From: Caballeronia sp. BR00000012568055
GTDB lineage: Bacteria; Pseudomonadota; Gammaproteobacteria; Burkholderiales; Burkholderiaceae
Direction of reading: 5' to 3'
Length of the DNA stretch: 64,000 nt
Assembly (NCBI RefSeq): GCF_029439455.1
Contig: NZ_JAQFVG010000357.1
Location: forward strand, 62,001 to 126,000
In this document: piece after piece, positions 1-8,308 of the stretch
Layout of the letters: every line of letters starts with the position of its first letter
How positions within the stretch are numbered: the stretch's first letter is position 1
Program-made: the position numbers and the translations under genes
The notes under the pieces: generated by a model
Told to the model about the DNA's origin: nothing
Seen by the model: only the letters and a program-made list of their open reading frames with translations
Databases searched by the model: none

Positions 1-77
1 GGCTGCTTGAAGTCGGGACCGACGGCGCATGCGCTCAGCAAGAGCGCCATCGATAAAACGGTAAGACGCGGTTTCAT
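1..77 (-). CDS. Outer-membrane efflux lipoprotein (NodT/OprM type), N-terminal fragment
   Basis: Only the first 25 codons lie in the window; the gene runs off the left edge. The ATG is at 77, one base after the stop of the upstream transporter gene, so the two are translationally coupled. The fragment reads as a lipoprotein signal peptide ending in LLLSACAVGPDF. The lipobox cysteine followed by AVGPDF is the usual mature start of NodT-family outer-membrane channel proteins of tripartite pumps. It would complete the membrane fusion protein and inner-membrane transporter encoded upstream. The identification rests on the signal peptide, the CxVGPDF start and the gene order. Confidence 0.75.
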   Translation of the reverse strand, partial: MKPRLTVLSMALLLSACAVGPDFKQ

Positions 78-78
78 C

Positions 79-1665
79 TCAATGTCCTCCTGCCTGACCG
101 GCCGCTTTCACCGGCGAGAAGAACAGCGACAACGGAATAAACAGGAACGAGAAAATCGCGCACGCGAGAAACACGTCGAGATACGCGAGGATCGTGGCCT
201 GCGCGACGAAGGTCTTGTACATCTGCCCGGTCGCGGCGGTCATGGCTTGCGACATCGTCTGGCCGGTGTCCATCAGCGTTCGGGCGATGCGCGCGACTGT
301 ATCGTTATACGGCTGATTCAGCGGCGTCATATGTTCGACCATGTGCGCCATATTCGCCTGCGTGCGCTCGCGGATCGCCGCCGTCGCCAGCGAAATGCCG
401 ATGGAACCGGCCACGTTACGGAACATGGTGAAGAGCGCGGAGGCACCGTCGTTCAGGTTTTTGGGCAGCGAGAGATACGCGAGCGTCGTCACCGGCACGA
501 ATAGAAAGCCGATGCCGATGGACTGCGCACTGCGCATCTTCGTCAGCGTCACATAATCGATGTTCGGCACCAGATGATGCGAGTACAACAACGCGCAGCC
601 CATCAGAAAGAAGCCGAACGCGACGAGATAGCGCGTCTGAATCACGTTCATCAGTTTGCTCACGATCGGTATCAGAAACACGATGCAGACTGCGCCGGGC
701 GAAAGCACGAGGCCCGCGAGCGTCGCGGTATAACCGAGTTGTTGCTGCGCGAGTTGAGGTATCAGCACCGCGCTGCCGTACAGCACCGATGCAAAACCGA
801 AGATCGCCGCGCACCCTAAGGCGAAATTGCGGTCGGCAAGCACACGCAAATCGACGACGGGCCTTTTCGCGTACAGCAGCCACACGGTCGCGCCGACAAG
901 ACCGATGACCGCGAGCACCGCGAAGGTCGTGATAAAGTTCGAGTGGAACCAGTCGTCGTCTTCGCCGCGATCGAGGAACACTTGCAGGCAGCCCAGACCA
1001 ATCGCGATCAGGCCGATGCCGATTCCATCGAAACCAATCTTCTTGCGGTCCTGCTTCTGCTGCCACGGCGGATCTTCGACGAATTGCGTCACCGCGAAAG
1101 TCGTCAGTACACCGACCGGAACGTTGATAAGAAACACCCAGCGCCACGTGAAGTTGTCGGTGATCCAGCCGCCGAGCGTCGGTCCGAGCACGGGCGCGAC
1201 GACGATCGCCACAGCGGAAATGGAGAACGCGCGACCGCGTTGTTCGGGCGGGAAGGTATCGAGAATGATGGATTGCTGGCTCGGTTGCAGGCCGCCGCCA
1301 AAGAAGCCTTGCAGCAAGCGGAACACGATCAGTTCACCGAGATTCGTTGCGATACCGCACATGAACGAACATACCGTGAACGCGCCGATGCAAATCAAAA
1401 AGTAGCGCTTGCGGCCGAGAATCTTCGAGAAGTACGCGGAGATCGGCAGCACGATGCCGTTCGCGACGAGATACGAGGTGAGCGTCCACGTCGCCTCGTC
1501 GTAACTCGCCGACATCGTCCCGGCGATATGCGGCAGCGCCACGTTCACGATGGTCGTATCCAGCACTTCCATGAACGCCGCCAGCGTGACGACGACCGCG
1601 ATCAGCCACGGATTCGAGCGTGGTTTCCAGCCGCTGTGGTCGTGTTCGGCTTGGGTATCGCTCAT
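79..1665 (-). CDS. DHA2-family (EmrB/QacA-type) multidrug efflux MFS transporter
   Basis: This 528-residue inner-membrane protein is a proton-driven drug exporter of the 14-TM DHA2 family. The motif LDTTIVNVALP (about residues 35-45) is typical of DHA2 proteins. GRKR near residue 85 is the MFS loop 2-3 motif, and the Gly/Pro-rich stretch APVLGPTLGGW near 157-167 is the antiporter motif C. Length matches EmrB. It lies 4 bases after the fusion-protein gene and 1 base before the outer-membrane-channel gene, so the three form one operon exporting compounds across both membranes. The substrate cannot be read from the sequence, and no dedicated regulator is adjacent. Confidence 0.92.
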   Translation of the reverse strand: MSDTQAEHDHSGWKPRSNPWLIAVVVTLAAFMEVLDTTIVNVALPHIAGTMSASYDEATWTLTSYLVANGIVLPISAYFSKILGRKRYFLICIGAFTVCSFMCGIATNLGELIVFRLLQGFFGGGLQPSQQSIILDTFPPEQRGRAFSISAVAIVVAPVLGPTLGGWITDNFTWRWVFLINVPVGVLTTFAVTQFVEDPPWQQKQDRKKIGFDGIGIGLIAIGLGCLQVFLDRGEDDDWFHSNFITTFAVLAVIGLVGATVWLLYAKRPVVDLRVLADRNFALGCAAIFGFASVLYGSAVLIPQLAQQQLGYTATLAGLVLSPGAVCIVFLIPIVSKLMNVIQTRYLVAFGFFLMGCALLYSHHLVPNIDYVTLTKMRSAQSIGIGFLFVPVTTLAYLSLPKNLNDGASALFTMFRNVAGSIGISLATAAIRERTQANMAHMVEHMTPLNQPYNDTVARIARTLMDTGQTMSQAMTAATGQMYKTFVAQATILAYLDVFLACAIFSFLFIPLSLFFSPVKAAGQAGGH

Positions 1666-1669
1666 GGCG

Positions 1670-2845
1670 TCAGTGCTGAAGCATCACGGTCGGCACGACC
1701 GATAAACCGAGCGGCAACGAGGTGCCCGGCTTCATGCCATCGTCGATAACGATTTTTACGGGCACGCGCTGCACGATCTTCACGAAGTTGCCGGTGGCGT
1801 TTTCGGCGGGAAACGCGGAGAAACGCGAGCCGCTGCCAAGCTGCACGGAATCGACATGGCCGTGAAGTTTGATGCCCGGATACGCGTCGATATCGATATC
1901 CACTTTGTCGCCCGGACGCATGCGGTCGAGTTGCGTTTCCTTGAAATTAGCCGTCACCCACAGGCGCGTGGTCACCAGCGTGAAGATGGATGTGCCCGCT
2001 TGCAGGAACGTGCCGTATTGCACGTTGCGTTTGGTGATCCAGCCATCGGCGGGGGCGCGCAGTTCGGTGTAGCCGAGATTCAGTTGCGCGGTTTCCACTT
2101 GCGCTTCGGCCTGCCGAACCTGCTGGCGCTTTTCTTCGACATTGGCGATGACGGTGGCAATCTGCTGCGGCACGAGCGCTGCGGTCCGCACCTGTGCGCG
2201 CGCCTGCGCGACGTTCGCCGCCGCGCTCTTTTGCTGCGCCGTCGCGGTATCGATGTTCTGCTGCGACGTGGCGCGCACATCGACCGTTTTCTGCCGTTCG
2301 TAAGCCGCATTCGCCTGCGTGAGATTCGCGCGCGCGGTCTGTTCCTGCGCCTGCGCCTGAGCGAGCTGCGCGGGATACTGCACGCGCGCCACTTCCAGTT
2401 GCGTCTGCGCCGATTGCAGTTGCGCCTGCGCAAGTCCAAGTTGCGCGTTGGCCTGATCGACTTGCGCCTGATAATCGCGCGGATCGATCTTGATCAGCAG
2501 ATCGCCTTTGTGCACGAACTGGTTATCGTCGATATTCATCGCCACCACGTAGCCCGAGACTTTCGGCGCGATGGTGACGGCATCGCCATCGGTGTAGGCG
2601 TCGTCGGTGCTCACCTGATTGCGCGTCATAAACCACCAGATGAATGCGCCGATCGCCAGAATCACCACGATGATGCCGAGGATGATCAGCGGTTTCTTGC
2701 CGGGTTTCTTCTTTTCGCCGTTGTCTTCTTTTTTATCGTTCTTGTCTTCGCCATTGCCATTGCCGCCGTTTGGCTTGGCTTTGACTTTCGGCTTGGCACG
2801 GGCGTCGTCACGTGCCGATTCGTGGTTGTCGTCTTGGTCTGACAT
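1670..2845 (-). CDS. HlyD/EmrA-type membrane fusion protein
   Basis: This 391-residue periplasmic adaptor links the inner-membrane transporter to the outer-membrane channel. The first 50 residues are cytoplasmic and very rich in Lys, Asn and Gly. One transmembrane segment (about 52-73) follows. Then comes DDAYTDGDAVTIAPKVSG, the biotinyl-lipoyl-like half motif typical of EmrA proteins. Residues about 125-265 are Ala/Gln-rich and predicted to form the long coiled-coil hairpin, before the second lipoyl half and beta-barrel. It is the first gene of the operon. The 233 bases upstream hold its promoter, but I see no clear operator there. The long charged N-terminal tail is larger than in E. coli EmrA. 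Confidence 0.9.
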   Translation of the reverse strand: MSDQDDNHESARDDARAKPKVKAKPNGGNGNGEDKNDKKEDNGEKKKPGKKPLIILGIIVVILAIGAFIWWFMTRNQVSTDDAYTDGDAVTIAPKVSGYVVAMNIDDNQFVHKGDLLIKIDPRDYQAQVDQANAQLGLAQAQLQSAQTQLEVARVQYPAQLAQAQAQEQTARANLTQANAAYERQKTVDVRATSQQNIDTATAQQKSAAANVAQARAQVRTAALVPQQIATVIANVEEKRQQVRQAEAQVETAQLNLGYTELRAPADGWITKRNVQYGTFLQAGTSIFTLVTTRLWVTANFKETQLDRMRPGDKVDIDIDAYPGIKLHGHVDSVQLGSGSRFSAFPAENATGNFVKIVQRVPVKIVIDDGMKPGTSLPLGLSVVPTVMLQH

Positions 2846-3078
2846 TGCCGCTCTCGGGGTTGAATCCCGGACGATGCGCCGGGCGGAACCACAGGCTGAA
2901 TTGCGCCGCGAATGCCGCCGGATGGGCGGGCATTCGAGCGCAAAGCCGAAGCAAGCGACATACCTTCACCACGCGTTTGCCTGCAGAGCGAATCTGCGCG
3001 CGGGCTGGCACGAAACTGACAATCTGAACTTCTGTTCGACGCGTGGGCGTTTTTTTAATTCTTTGGTAAAACTTTCGG

Positions 3079-3837
3079 TCAGCCGGGAAAGCCTTCGTAG
3101 CCGGGAAAGATGCGCGGCAGCAGAAAAGTCGGCATGGTGAAACGGGAAAAGCTGGAGGCTGTCGAATCCGGATGCACCAAATGCAGGCACGAGGCATTCC
3201 GATCATCCACGGCAATGATCTTGCGGCCATCGTCGATAGCTTTGCGGATAAAGGCATCGTCCTCGTACATGCTGACATCGCCGAAAGCCTGGCCTTCCAC
3301 AATGTCCTTGTCGTACACGCATGAAAAGCCGTAGAGCACCAGCAGATCGATGCCGACCTTCGTGCTTTCGTCGATTTCGAAGCTCGTCACTTTCTCCCAC
3401 GTCACCAGAAAATGCGATCCGGCCTGCGCATTAAGCTCGGAATAGCCGAGAAAATCGACGTGCGGCGCGTACAGATAAAAGTCCGACAATTTGATCAGAT
3501 GCGCGCCGTTCTCAGTCTTGAGACGGATCATGTCGGCGAGATAATGCGGCGCGTAGTAATCGTCGTCGTCGAAATGCGCGATGAGCGCGCCGCGCGCCTC
3601 GCCGATCAGAAAATTGCGCTTGGAGCCGATCGAGTGCCGCGCGCCATCGTGATGAAAATAGCGCACGCGTGCATCCGTTTGGGCGAGTTCGATCATAAAG
3701 CGGCTCGGCTCGGGACCATCGTCATGAACGAGCCATTCCCAGTCGATTTGCTGCTGCAGCACGCATCGCGCAATGGCGGGCAGAAAGCGATGGCGGTTCG
3801 CCGTCGGCGTGATGATGGAAACGGCAGGATGTGGCAT
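3079..3837 (-). CDS. Family 2 glycosyltransferase
   Basis: The protein is 252 residues from the ATG at 3837. An in-frame extension upstream lacks the fold's expected start, because MPHPAVSIITPTANR is the classical opening beta strand of a GT-A fold. The metal- and nucleotide-sugar-binding motif is seen as HFDDDDYY (Asp about 90-93). No transmembrane segment is evident, so it is a cytoplasmic GT2 enzyme transferring a sugar from a nucleotide donor to an unknown acceptor. It stands alone, between the efflux operon and the IclR gene, with no other polysaccharide genes nearby, so the product cannot be assigned. Confidence 0.8.
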   Translation of the reverse strand: MPHPAVSIITPTANRHRFLPAIARCVLQQQIDWEWLVHDDGPEPSRFMIELAQTDARVRYFHHDGARHSIGSKRNFLIGEARGALIAHFDDDDYYAPHYLADMIRLKTENGAHLIKLSDFYLYAPHVDFLGYSELNAQAGSHFLVTWEKVTSFEIDESTKVGIDLLVLYGFSCVYDKDIVEGQAFGDVSMYEDDAFIRKAIDDGRKIIAVDDRNASCLHLVHPDSTASSFSRFTMPTFLLPRIFPGYEGFPG

Positions 3838-3936
3838 AGCTGATTCGAACGCTGAAGAGATGCTGAAGAGCATCGATGCTATCAATGCGCGCCGAGCGTT
3901 AAGGACTCCCATCTTGAAAACGCGTGCTTCAGAGCG

Positions 3937-4689
3937 TCAAAGCGCACCGCGCAGCTTCGCCGCAAGCTGGACGATGCCCATCGAAATCTGCTTCTCGCGT
4001 TTTGGATCGAGCCGGCCGACCGGCACACTCGTCGATACCGCCACGCGTTTTCCTGCCGGCGTCATGCCGACATAAGCCGCGAAGCACGCGAGTCCTTCAG
4101 TCACTTCCTCGCGCTCGATGGCAAGCCCGCTGGTGCGGATCGACGTGAGTTCGCGCAACAGCGCCGCGCGACGCGTGATGGTGCGCGGCGTCACCGCTTC
4201 GAGCCGCTCGGGCAGACGTTCGGTGACGGCTGCATCGCTCAATCCGGCCAGCAGCGCCTTGCCGAGCGCGCAGCAATGAGCCGGCAATCGCGAGCCGAGA
4301 TCCGACACCAGCCGCACCGGCCGATGCGCGTCCTCACGCGCGACGTACACGACCTGTGCGCCATCGAGCACGGCAAGCTGCACGACCTCGTTATGCTTGT
4401 TGATAAACGCGCCCGCGCCTTCGCGAAACGCCGCTTGAAGCGCGTCGTGCCTGACGTACGCATTGCCGAGTTCGAACAAGCCGACGCCGATCACATAACC
4501 GTCGTCGCGCTTCTCGATCCATTGCATGCGCGCGAGCGTTTCCAGCAGCAGATAAAGCGTGCTGCGCGAAAGTTGCGTGGTTTCCGCCAGCGTCGCCGCG
4601 CGCACGGGTTCGCCCGCTGCGGCGAGCGCTTCGAGAATCTGACTGGCGCGGCGCAGCGCGGGCACATCGTAAGTTTTTTCCGTTTCCAT
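3937..4689 (-). CDS. IclR-family transcriptional regulator
   Basis: The protein is 250 residues from ATG 4689 (METEKTYDV). A longer frame upstream would run through the divergent promoter and lacks homology-like sequence. The N-terminal winged helix covers about residues 8-65 (RRASQILEALAAAGEP, then SRSTLYLLLETL as recognition helix). The IclR effector domain follows, with HCCALGKALLAGL and a C-terminal segment AAYVGMTPAGKRVAVSTSVP. It is divergent from the fumarylacetoacetate-hydrolase-family gene 92 bases away. Two matching palindromes in that gap suggest it controls both genes. The likely effector is a sugar acid or keto acid, by analogy with the neighbour; this is inference. Confidence 0.88.
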   Translation of the reverse strand: METEKTYDVPALRRASQILEALAAAGEPVRAATLAETTQLSRSTLYLLLETLARMQWIEKRDDGYVIGVGLFELGNAYVRHDALQAAFREGAGAFINKHNEVVQLAVLDGAQVVYVAREDAHRPVRLVSDLGSRLPAHCCALGKALLAGLSDAAVTERLPERLEAVTPRTITRRAALLRELTSIRTSGLAIEREEVTEGLACFAAYVGMTPAGKRVAVSTSVPVGRLDPKREKQISMGIVQLAAKLRGAL

Positions 4690-4701
4690 GATGCGCGATG
4701 T

Positions 4702-4735
4702 TCCAACAGGTTGGACAAACATGCAACCTGATGGA
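4702..4735. promoter_or_regulatory. Tandem IclR operator candidate
   Basis: The palindrome TCCAACAGGTTGGA occupies 4702-4715. Its near copy in reverse orientation (TGCAACCTGATGGA, 12 of 14 positions the same after reverse complementing) occupies 4722-4735. The centres are exactly 20 bp apart, so both lie on the same DNA face. The pair sits between the divergent IclR gene (start 4689) and the hydrolase gene (start 4782). This fits binding of an IclR tetramer that controls both genes. Direct sequence observation; the regulator assignment is inference. Confidence 0.6.
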
Positions 4736-4781
4736 CGCGTGGAAGCGTGCGGGCTAGCATCGTTCACTCTCTTTCTTTGAC

Positions 4782-5963
4782 ATGAATGCCGCCATGCCGA
4801 ACTTTGCCGCGTACCTTCCCGAAGATCTCGCCGATGCCGTGCTGATCGGCCGCGTGTGGCGTCCATCGCCGGTGAATGGGCCGTCGGTGGTCGCCGTGCG
4901 CAACGGCGAAGTATTCGATATCACCCGCGCCGCCCCGACCACCGCCGATCTCTTCGATCGCCCCGATGCGGTCGAGATCGCGCGTCATGCGCCGGGCGAG
5001 CGCATCGGCACGGTTCAGGAATTGTTGGAACCCGCGCCCAACGGCCCGCGCCTGCTCGCTCCCTGCGATGTGCAGGCGATCAAGGCATGCGGCGTCACGT
5101 TCGCGGTGAGCCTGCTGGAACGCGTGATCGAAGAACAGGCGGGCGGCGATGCCAGCCGAGCGCTGGAAGTGCGCGAGACCATCAACAAACTGATCGGCGC
5201 GGATTTATCGAAGATCAAGCCGGGTTCGGAAAGCGCGGCGAAGCTGAAAGCCGAACTCGAACGGCGCGGCGCGTGGTCGCAATATATGGAAGTGGGCATC
5301 GGGCCGGACGCGGAAGTGTTTTCGAAGTCGCAGCCGATGTCGTCGGTGGGCTTCGGTGCGGACGTCGGTTTGTATCCGACGTCGCAGTGGAACAACCCGG
5401 AGCCGGAGATCGTGCTGGCGGTGAATGCGCGCGGCGAGATCGTCGGCGCGACGCTGGGCAACGACGTCAATCTGCGCGATATCGAAGGACGCAGCGCGTT
5501 GCTGCTCGGTAAAGCGAAGGACAACAACGGCTCATGCGCGATCGGCCCATTCGTGCGGCTGTTCGATGAGCGCTTCACGCTGGATACGGTGCGTGGCGCG
5601 AGTTTGTCGCTGCGTATCGAAGGTGCGGACGATGGCTTCGTGCTCGAAGGCGTGAGTCATATGAGCGAGATCAGCCGCGATCCGGCGGATTTGGTGAAGC
5701 AGACGTGCGGCGCACATCATCAGTATCCCGACGGATTCGTGCTGTTTCTCGGCACGATGTTTTCGCCGATCAAGGATCGCGATACGAAGGGCGGCGGCTT
5801 CACGCATCATCTCGGCGATGTCGTGACGATTTCCACGCCGACGCTTGGGGCGCTGGTGAATACGGTGAGGTTATCGACGGAGATCGAACCGTGGACGTTT
5901 GGGGTGAGGGCGCTGTATCGGAATTTGGGGGAGCGGGGGGTGTTGGGCGCGGGGCCTAATTGA
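4782..5963 (+). CDS. Fumarylacetoacetate hydrolase family protein (2-keto-3-deoxy-sugar-acid dehydratase-like)
   Basis: This is a 393-residue FAH-fold enzyme. The metal-binding signature EPEIVLAVN lies near residue 207, followed by GATLGNDVNLRDIEG and then GKAKDNNGSCAIGP, an arrangement seen in 2-keto-3-deoxy-arabinonate (KdaD-type) dehydratases. The long N-terminal domain is also typical of that subgroup rather than of true fumarylacetoacetase. It would dehydrate a 2-keto-3-deoxy sugar acid toward a 2-oxoglutarate semialdehyde. The divergent IclR regulator supports a sugar-acid catabolic role. The ATG at 4782 lacks a strong Shine-Dalgarno, and ATG 4794 is a possible alternative start. The exact substrate is uncertain. 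Confidence 0.82.
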   Translation: MNAAMPNFAAYLPEDLADAVLIGRVWRPSPVNGPSVVAVRNGEVFDITRAAPTTADLFDRPDAVEIARHAPGERIGTVQELLEPAPNGPRLLAPCDVQAIKACGVTFAVSLLERVIEEQAGGDASRALEVRETINKLIGADLSKIKPGSESAAKLKAELERRGAWSQYMEVGIGPDAEVFSKSQPMSSVGFGADVGLYPTSQWNNPEPEIVLAVNARGEIVGATLGNDVNLRDIEGRSALLLGKAKDNNGSCAIGPFVRLFDERFTLDTVRGASLSLRIEGADDGFVLEGVSHMSEISRDPADLVKQTCGAHHQYPDGFVLFLGTMFSPIKDRDTKGGGFTHHLGDVVTISTPTLGALVNTVRLSTEIEPWTFGVRALYRNLGERGVLGAGPN

Positions 5964-5967
5964 TTCA

Positions 5968-6288
5968 TCAAGCAAACACGACTTCAACGCGCCCGGCCTT
6001 GGACGAACGCCGGGCTGGGCCAACGACGATTTGCACATTGCGGCCCAAACGCGCCAGCAGTTCAAGCATCTTGGCTTCGCTAATGCCGCGAAATTGGCCA
6101 CGCATGAGTTGCGACAGTTTCGGTTGGCTGATGCCCAATACCTCAGCGGCACGCTGTTGTGTCCAGCGTCGCGCTTGAATAATTTCGCTGATTTTGCCAG
6201 CGAGTTGCGCCTTGACGTACATTTCGTCAGCGTCAGGCAGATCAAGGTCTGCATATATGTTGCCGCTGCTTTTTTCGATCTCGATCAC
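5968..6288 (-). CDS. XRE-family antitoxin (HigA-like)
   Basis: This 106-residue DNA-binding protein has a helix-turn-helix at about residues 38-72 (RWTQQRAAEVLGISQPKLSQLMRG). An N-terminal tail DADEMYVKAQLAGKI is characteristic of antitoxins paired with RelE/Gp49-type toxins. It lies downstream of the toxin gene with a 4-base ATGA overlap, which is the HigBA order (toxin first). It is expected to neutralise the toxin and repress the operon. It ends 4 bases from the convergent hydrolase gene. Confidence is high for the family and lower for which TA subclass it belongs to. Confidence 0.85.
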   Translation of the reverse strand: MIEIEKSSGNIYADLDLPDADEMYVKAQLAGKISEIIQARRWTQQRAAEVLGISQPKLSQLMRGQFRGISEAKMLELLARLGRNVQIVVGPARRSSKAGRVEVVFA

Positions 6289-6656
6289 GATGTTTCCTTC
6301 GCTGCATGCGCTTGCGCAGCCTTGAGTCGCTCAAGAATGATGTCTATGTCCGGCTTCGACGTCGCGATGCCTCGGGTTGATTTCTTTTGAAAACAGTGCA
6401 AAACGTACACGGCACTTTCGAACTTCACCGTGTAAATAGCTCGAAACGCACTCCCTTGCGTCGATTCCACAACTTCGAGCACGCCGGCCGATCCGAAACC
6501 CCTGAGCGCTTTCGCCTTCTCATGTTTTCCACCTGCCTGTGCCTGATGTAGCGCGAAGCCAAACGTATCCTGAACGTCAGCCGGCATCGCTTTCAAATCT
6601 CTCTTGGAGGATGCAAGCCAGTACAGCGGCCTGATCTCGGACTCTTCAAACCGCAT
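6285..6656 (-). CDS. RelE/HigB-type (Gp49-like) toxin
   Basis: The C-terminal half carries the Gp49/RelE pattern: FRAIYTVKF, then VYVLHCFQKKSTRGIATSKPDI, the KK(S/T) and basic residues expected of an mRNA-cleaving toxin. I take ATG 6656 (MRFEESEIRPLYWL) as start, giving 123 residues. A TTG at 6722 would add 22 residues with no Shine-Dalgarno. A TATAAT hexamer lies directly against ATG 6656, so the transcript may be leaderless or the start may differ. The gene overlaps the antitoxin by 4 bases. The host target has not been tested and is inferred from the family. Confidence 0.75.
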   Translation of the reverse strand: MRFEESEIRPLYWLASSKRDLKAMPADVQDTFGFALHQAQAGGKHEKAKALRGFGSAGVLEVVESTQGSAFRAIYTVKFESAVYVLHCFQKKSTRGIATSKPDIDIILERLKAAQAHAAKETS

Positions 6657-6665
6657 ATTATACCA
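6657..6665 (-). promoter_or_regulatory. Extended -10 promoter candidate for the toxin-antitoxin pair
   Basis: On the minus strand the sequence TGGTATAAT immediately precedes ATG 6656. It is a perfect extended -10 element. I see no good -35 hexamer at 16-18 bp. If it is used, transcription would begin inside the first codons, so either the toxin starts further in or this is a chance match. Confidence 0.35.
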
Positions 6666-6825
6666 ATTTGGGAATATCTGGACTGCGTCAGGTCTTAGCG
6701 GGTATTGTTCATGCACGGCCAAGTTCGCCCGAACACGATACGCATTTCGAGTAGATTCCGAAAGGCGAGTATTCCTAACTTATCAGTTCGGATTTAAGCT
6801 CCGCGGATGTTTCGCGCCATTTTCA

Positions 6826-7812
6826 CTAATTTCTAAACTTAAACGCCTGCGCCTTCGTCACCACTTCAACCGGCGTTTCCATGAACGGCGACAAATCCCC
6901 TTCACGCCGATGCTCGAGAATCGCTTTCACTGCGACATCGACGCCGAACACCGCCTGCCGCGCGCCGAATTGTTCGACGGTTGCAAGCATGCGGCCATCT
7001 TGCAACATCGGCTGCACGGCATCGATATTGTTGTAGCCGGTGACCATCACGCGGCCTTGCTTGCCCGCGATACGAATCCCATCGATCGCGCCGATCGCGA
7101 TGCTGTCGTTCGCGCACAAAAACGCCGATAACGTCGGCCGCGCGTAGAGCATCTGCAAGGCGATCGATTTGCCGCTCGCTTCGCTCCAGTCGCCCGAATC
7201 GCTGGCGGCGACGCGCACGCCTGCCGTGTCCATCGCCTGACGGAAACCGAGCGTGCGTTGCCGTGCGTTGTGATCGTTGAGCGGTCCTTCGATGATCCCG
7301 ACTTCGCTGCCCGCCTTCAGCTTCGTGCCGAGATACGCGCCGACCAGTCGCGCACCGCGCCGGCTGTCCGGACCGACGAAGGGAATCGTCACCTTGGCCG
7401 CGTCCTGCGCGGCATCGTCGAATGGATTGTCGATGGCGATCACGATAATGCCCGCCGCCAGCGCTTTCGCCGCCGGCACGAGCAGCGCCTTCGAATCCGC
7501 GGGCGCAATCACGATCGCGCCGACCTTCGCATCGATCAGCGATTCGACGATCTTGATCTGCCCCGCGACATCGTTGCCGGTCTGCGTGCCGTAGGTCTGC
7601 AAGTCGAGCTGCGCAGCGAAATGGCGCTGATAGTTCTTCGCGCCTTCGATCATCGTTGTGACGAACGGATCGTTCAGCGACTTCATCACCAGCGCAATGA
7701 CATTGCGATTGTCCGATCTGTCCGATGCCGCGAACACATCGCCCGCGCGCGCAAAGCCGCACGCACTCAGGGCGCAGGCGGTCAGCAATCGGCGTCGGGC
7801 AAGGCTCGTCAT
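6826..7812 (-). CDS. Periplasmic sugar-binding protein (ribose-type ABC transporter)
   Basis: The protein is 328 residues with an N-terminal signal peptide (RRRLLTACALSACGFARA), possibly a Tat or lipoprotein-like leader. Two Rossmann-type lobes of the periplasmic-binding-protein I family follow: NRNVIALVMKSLNDPFVTTM, GAIVIAPADSKALLV, VMVTGYNNIDAV. It resembles RbsB-type binding proteins for pentoses or hexoses. No permease or ATPase gene is adjacent. It may serve the transporter encoded at about 10.3-13.0 kb or another one elsewhere. The ligand is unknown. It is only about 35% similar by eye to the second binding protein in this window, so it is not a recent duplicate. Confidence 0.85.
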   Translation of the reverse strand: MTSLARRRLLTACALSACGFARAGDVFAASDRSDNRNVIALVMKSLNDPFVTTMIEGAKNYQRHFAAQLDLQTYGTQTGNDVAGQIKIVESLIDAKVGAIVIAPADSKALLVPAAKALAAGIIVIAIDNPFDDAAQDAAKVTIPFVGPDSRRGARLVGAYLGTKLKAGSEVGIIEGPLNDHNARQRTLGFRQAMDTAGVRVAASDSGDWSEASGKSIALQMLYARPTLSAFLCANDSIAIGAIDGIRIAGKQGRVMVTGYNNIDAVQPMLQDGRMLATVEQFGARQAVFGVDVAVKAILEHRREGDLSPFMETPVEVVTKAQAFKFRN

Positions 7813-7914
7813 ATTTTTTGAGACGGTCGAAATCGCCTCATTGTAGTCGGACGAAAAGTCAGCCGTGAGAGGGCTTGCCCTTGTATCGTGCCTTTATAGC
7901 GCGATGGCTTTTGT

Positions 7915-8304
7915 TCAGCGTGCGGCGGCTTCGGCAAGCGCCACGACGCCGCTGACGGGCTTCATCAAATCGGCATCGAGTCCGTGCCTTGCCTGCAAAT
8001 AATCGGTGGCGTTATACGAGAGCCACGCGCGGCCGTCCGCGTCTTCCCAGACCAGAATCTTCAGCGGCAAATCGAGCGCTGAGGTCGGTACGGCTTGCAT
8101 CAGCGGCGTGCCCGCTTTCGGATTGCCGAAGACGATCAATTGCGATGCAGGCATCGTCAGTCCGGCGCGCGCGGCATCGCCCGCAAAGTCGATGCGCGCG
8201 AACAGCATCAGTCCGCGCTCGCGAATCAGCGCTTCGAGTTTATCGGCGGTGATCGCAGCAGACTGCGCCGCCGCGATGGTGACGATGCCGTTATCCGTGG
8301 TCAT
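7915..8304 (-). CDS. DUF302 domain protein
   Basis: The protein is 129 residues from ATG 8304 (MTTDNGIV). The in-frame extension upstream overlaps the neighbouring gene and is not protein-like. The DUF302 core is seen as LEALIRERGLMLFARIDFAGDAARAGL, LIVFGNPKAGTPLMQ and LDLPLKILVWEDADGRAWLSYN. Proteins of this family are small cytoplasmic or periplasmic proteins of unknown activity. No signal peptide is present here. The start is only 4 bases downstream of the stop of the msrC gene on the same strand, so the two are probably co-transcribed, hinting at a stress role. Confidence 0.85.
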   Translation of the reverse strand: MTTDNGIVTIAAAQSAAITADKLEALIRERGLMLFARIDFAGDAARAGLTMPASQLIVFGNPKAGTPLMQAVPTSALDLPLKILVWEDADGRAWLSYNATDYLQARHGLDADLMKPVSGVVALAEAAAR

Positions 8305-8308
8305 GATG

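Noticed and set aside
943..2842. Long plus-strand open frames opposite the efflux genes
   Set aside because: Their Arg/His/Asp-rich composition is the usual mirror of high-GC coding DNA on the other strand; no family features are visible.
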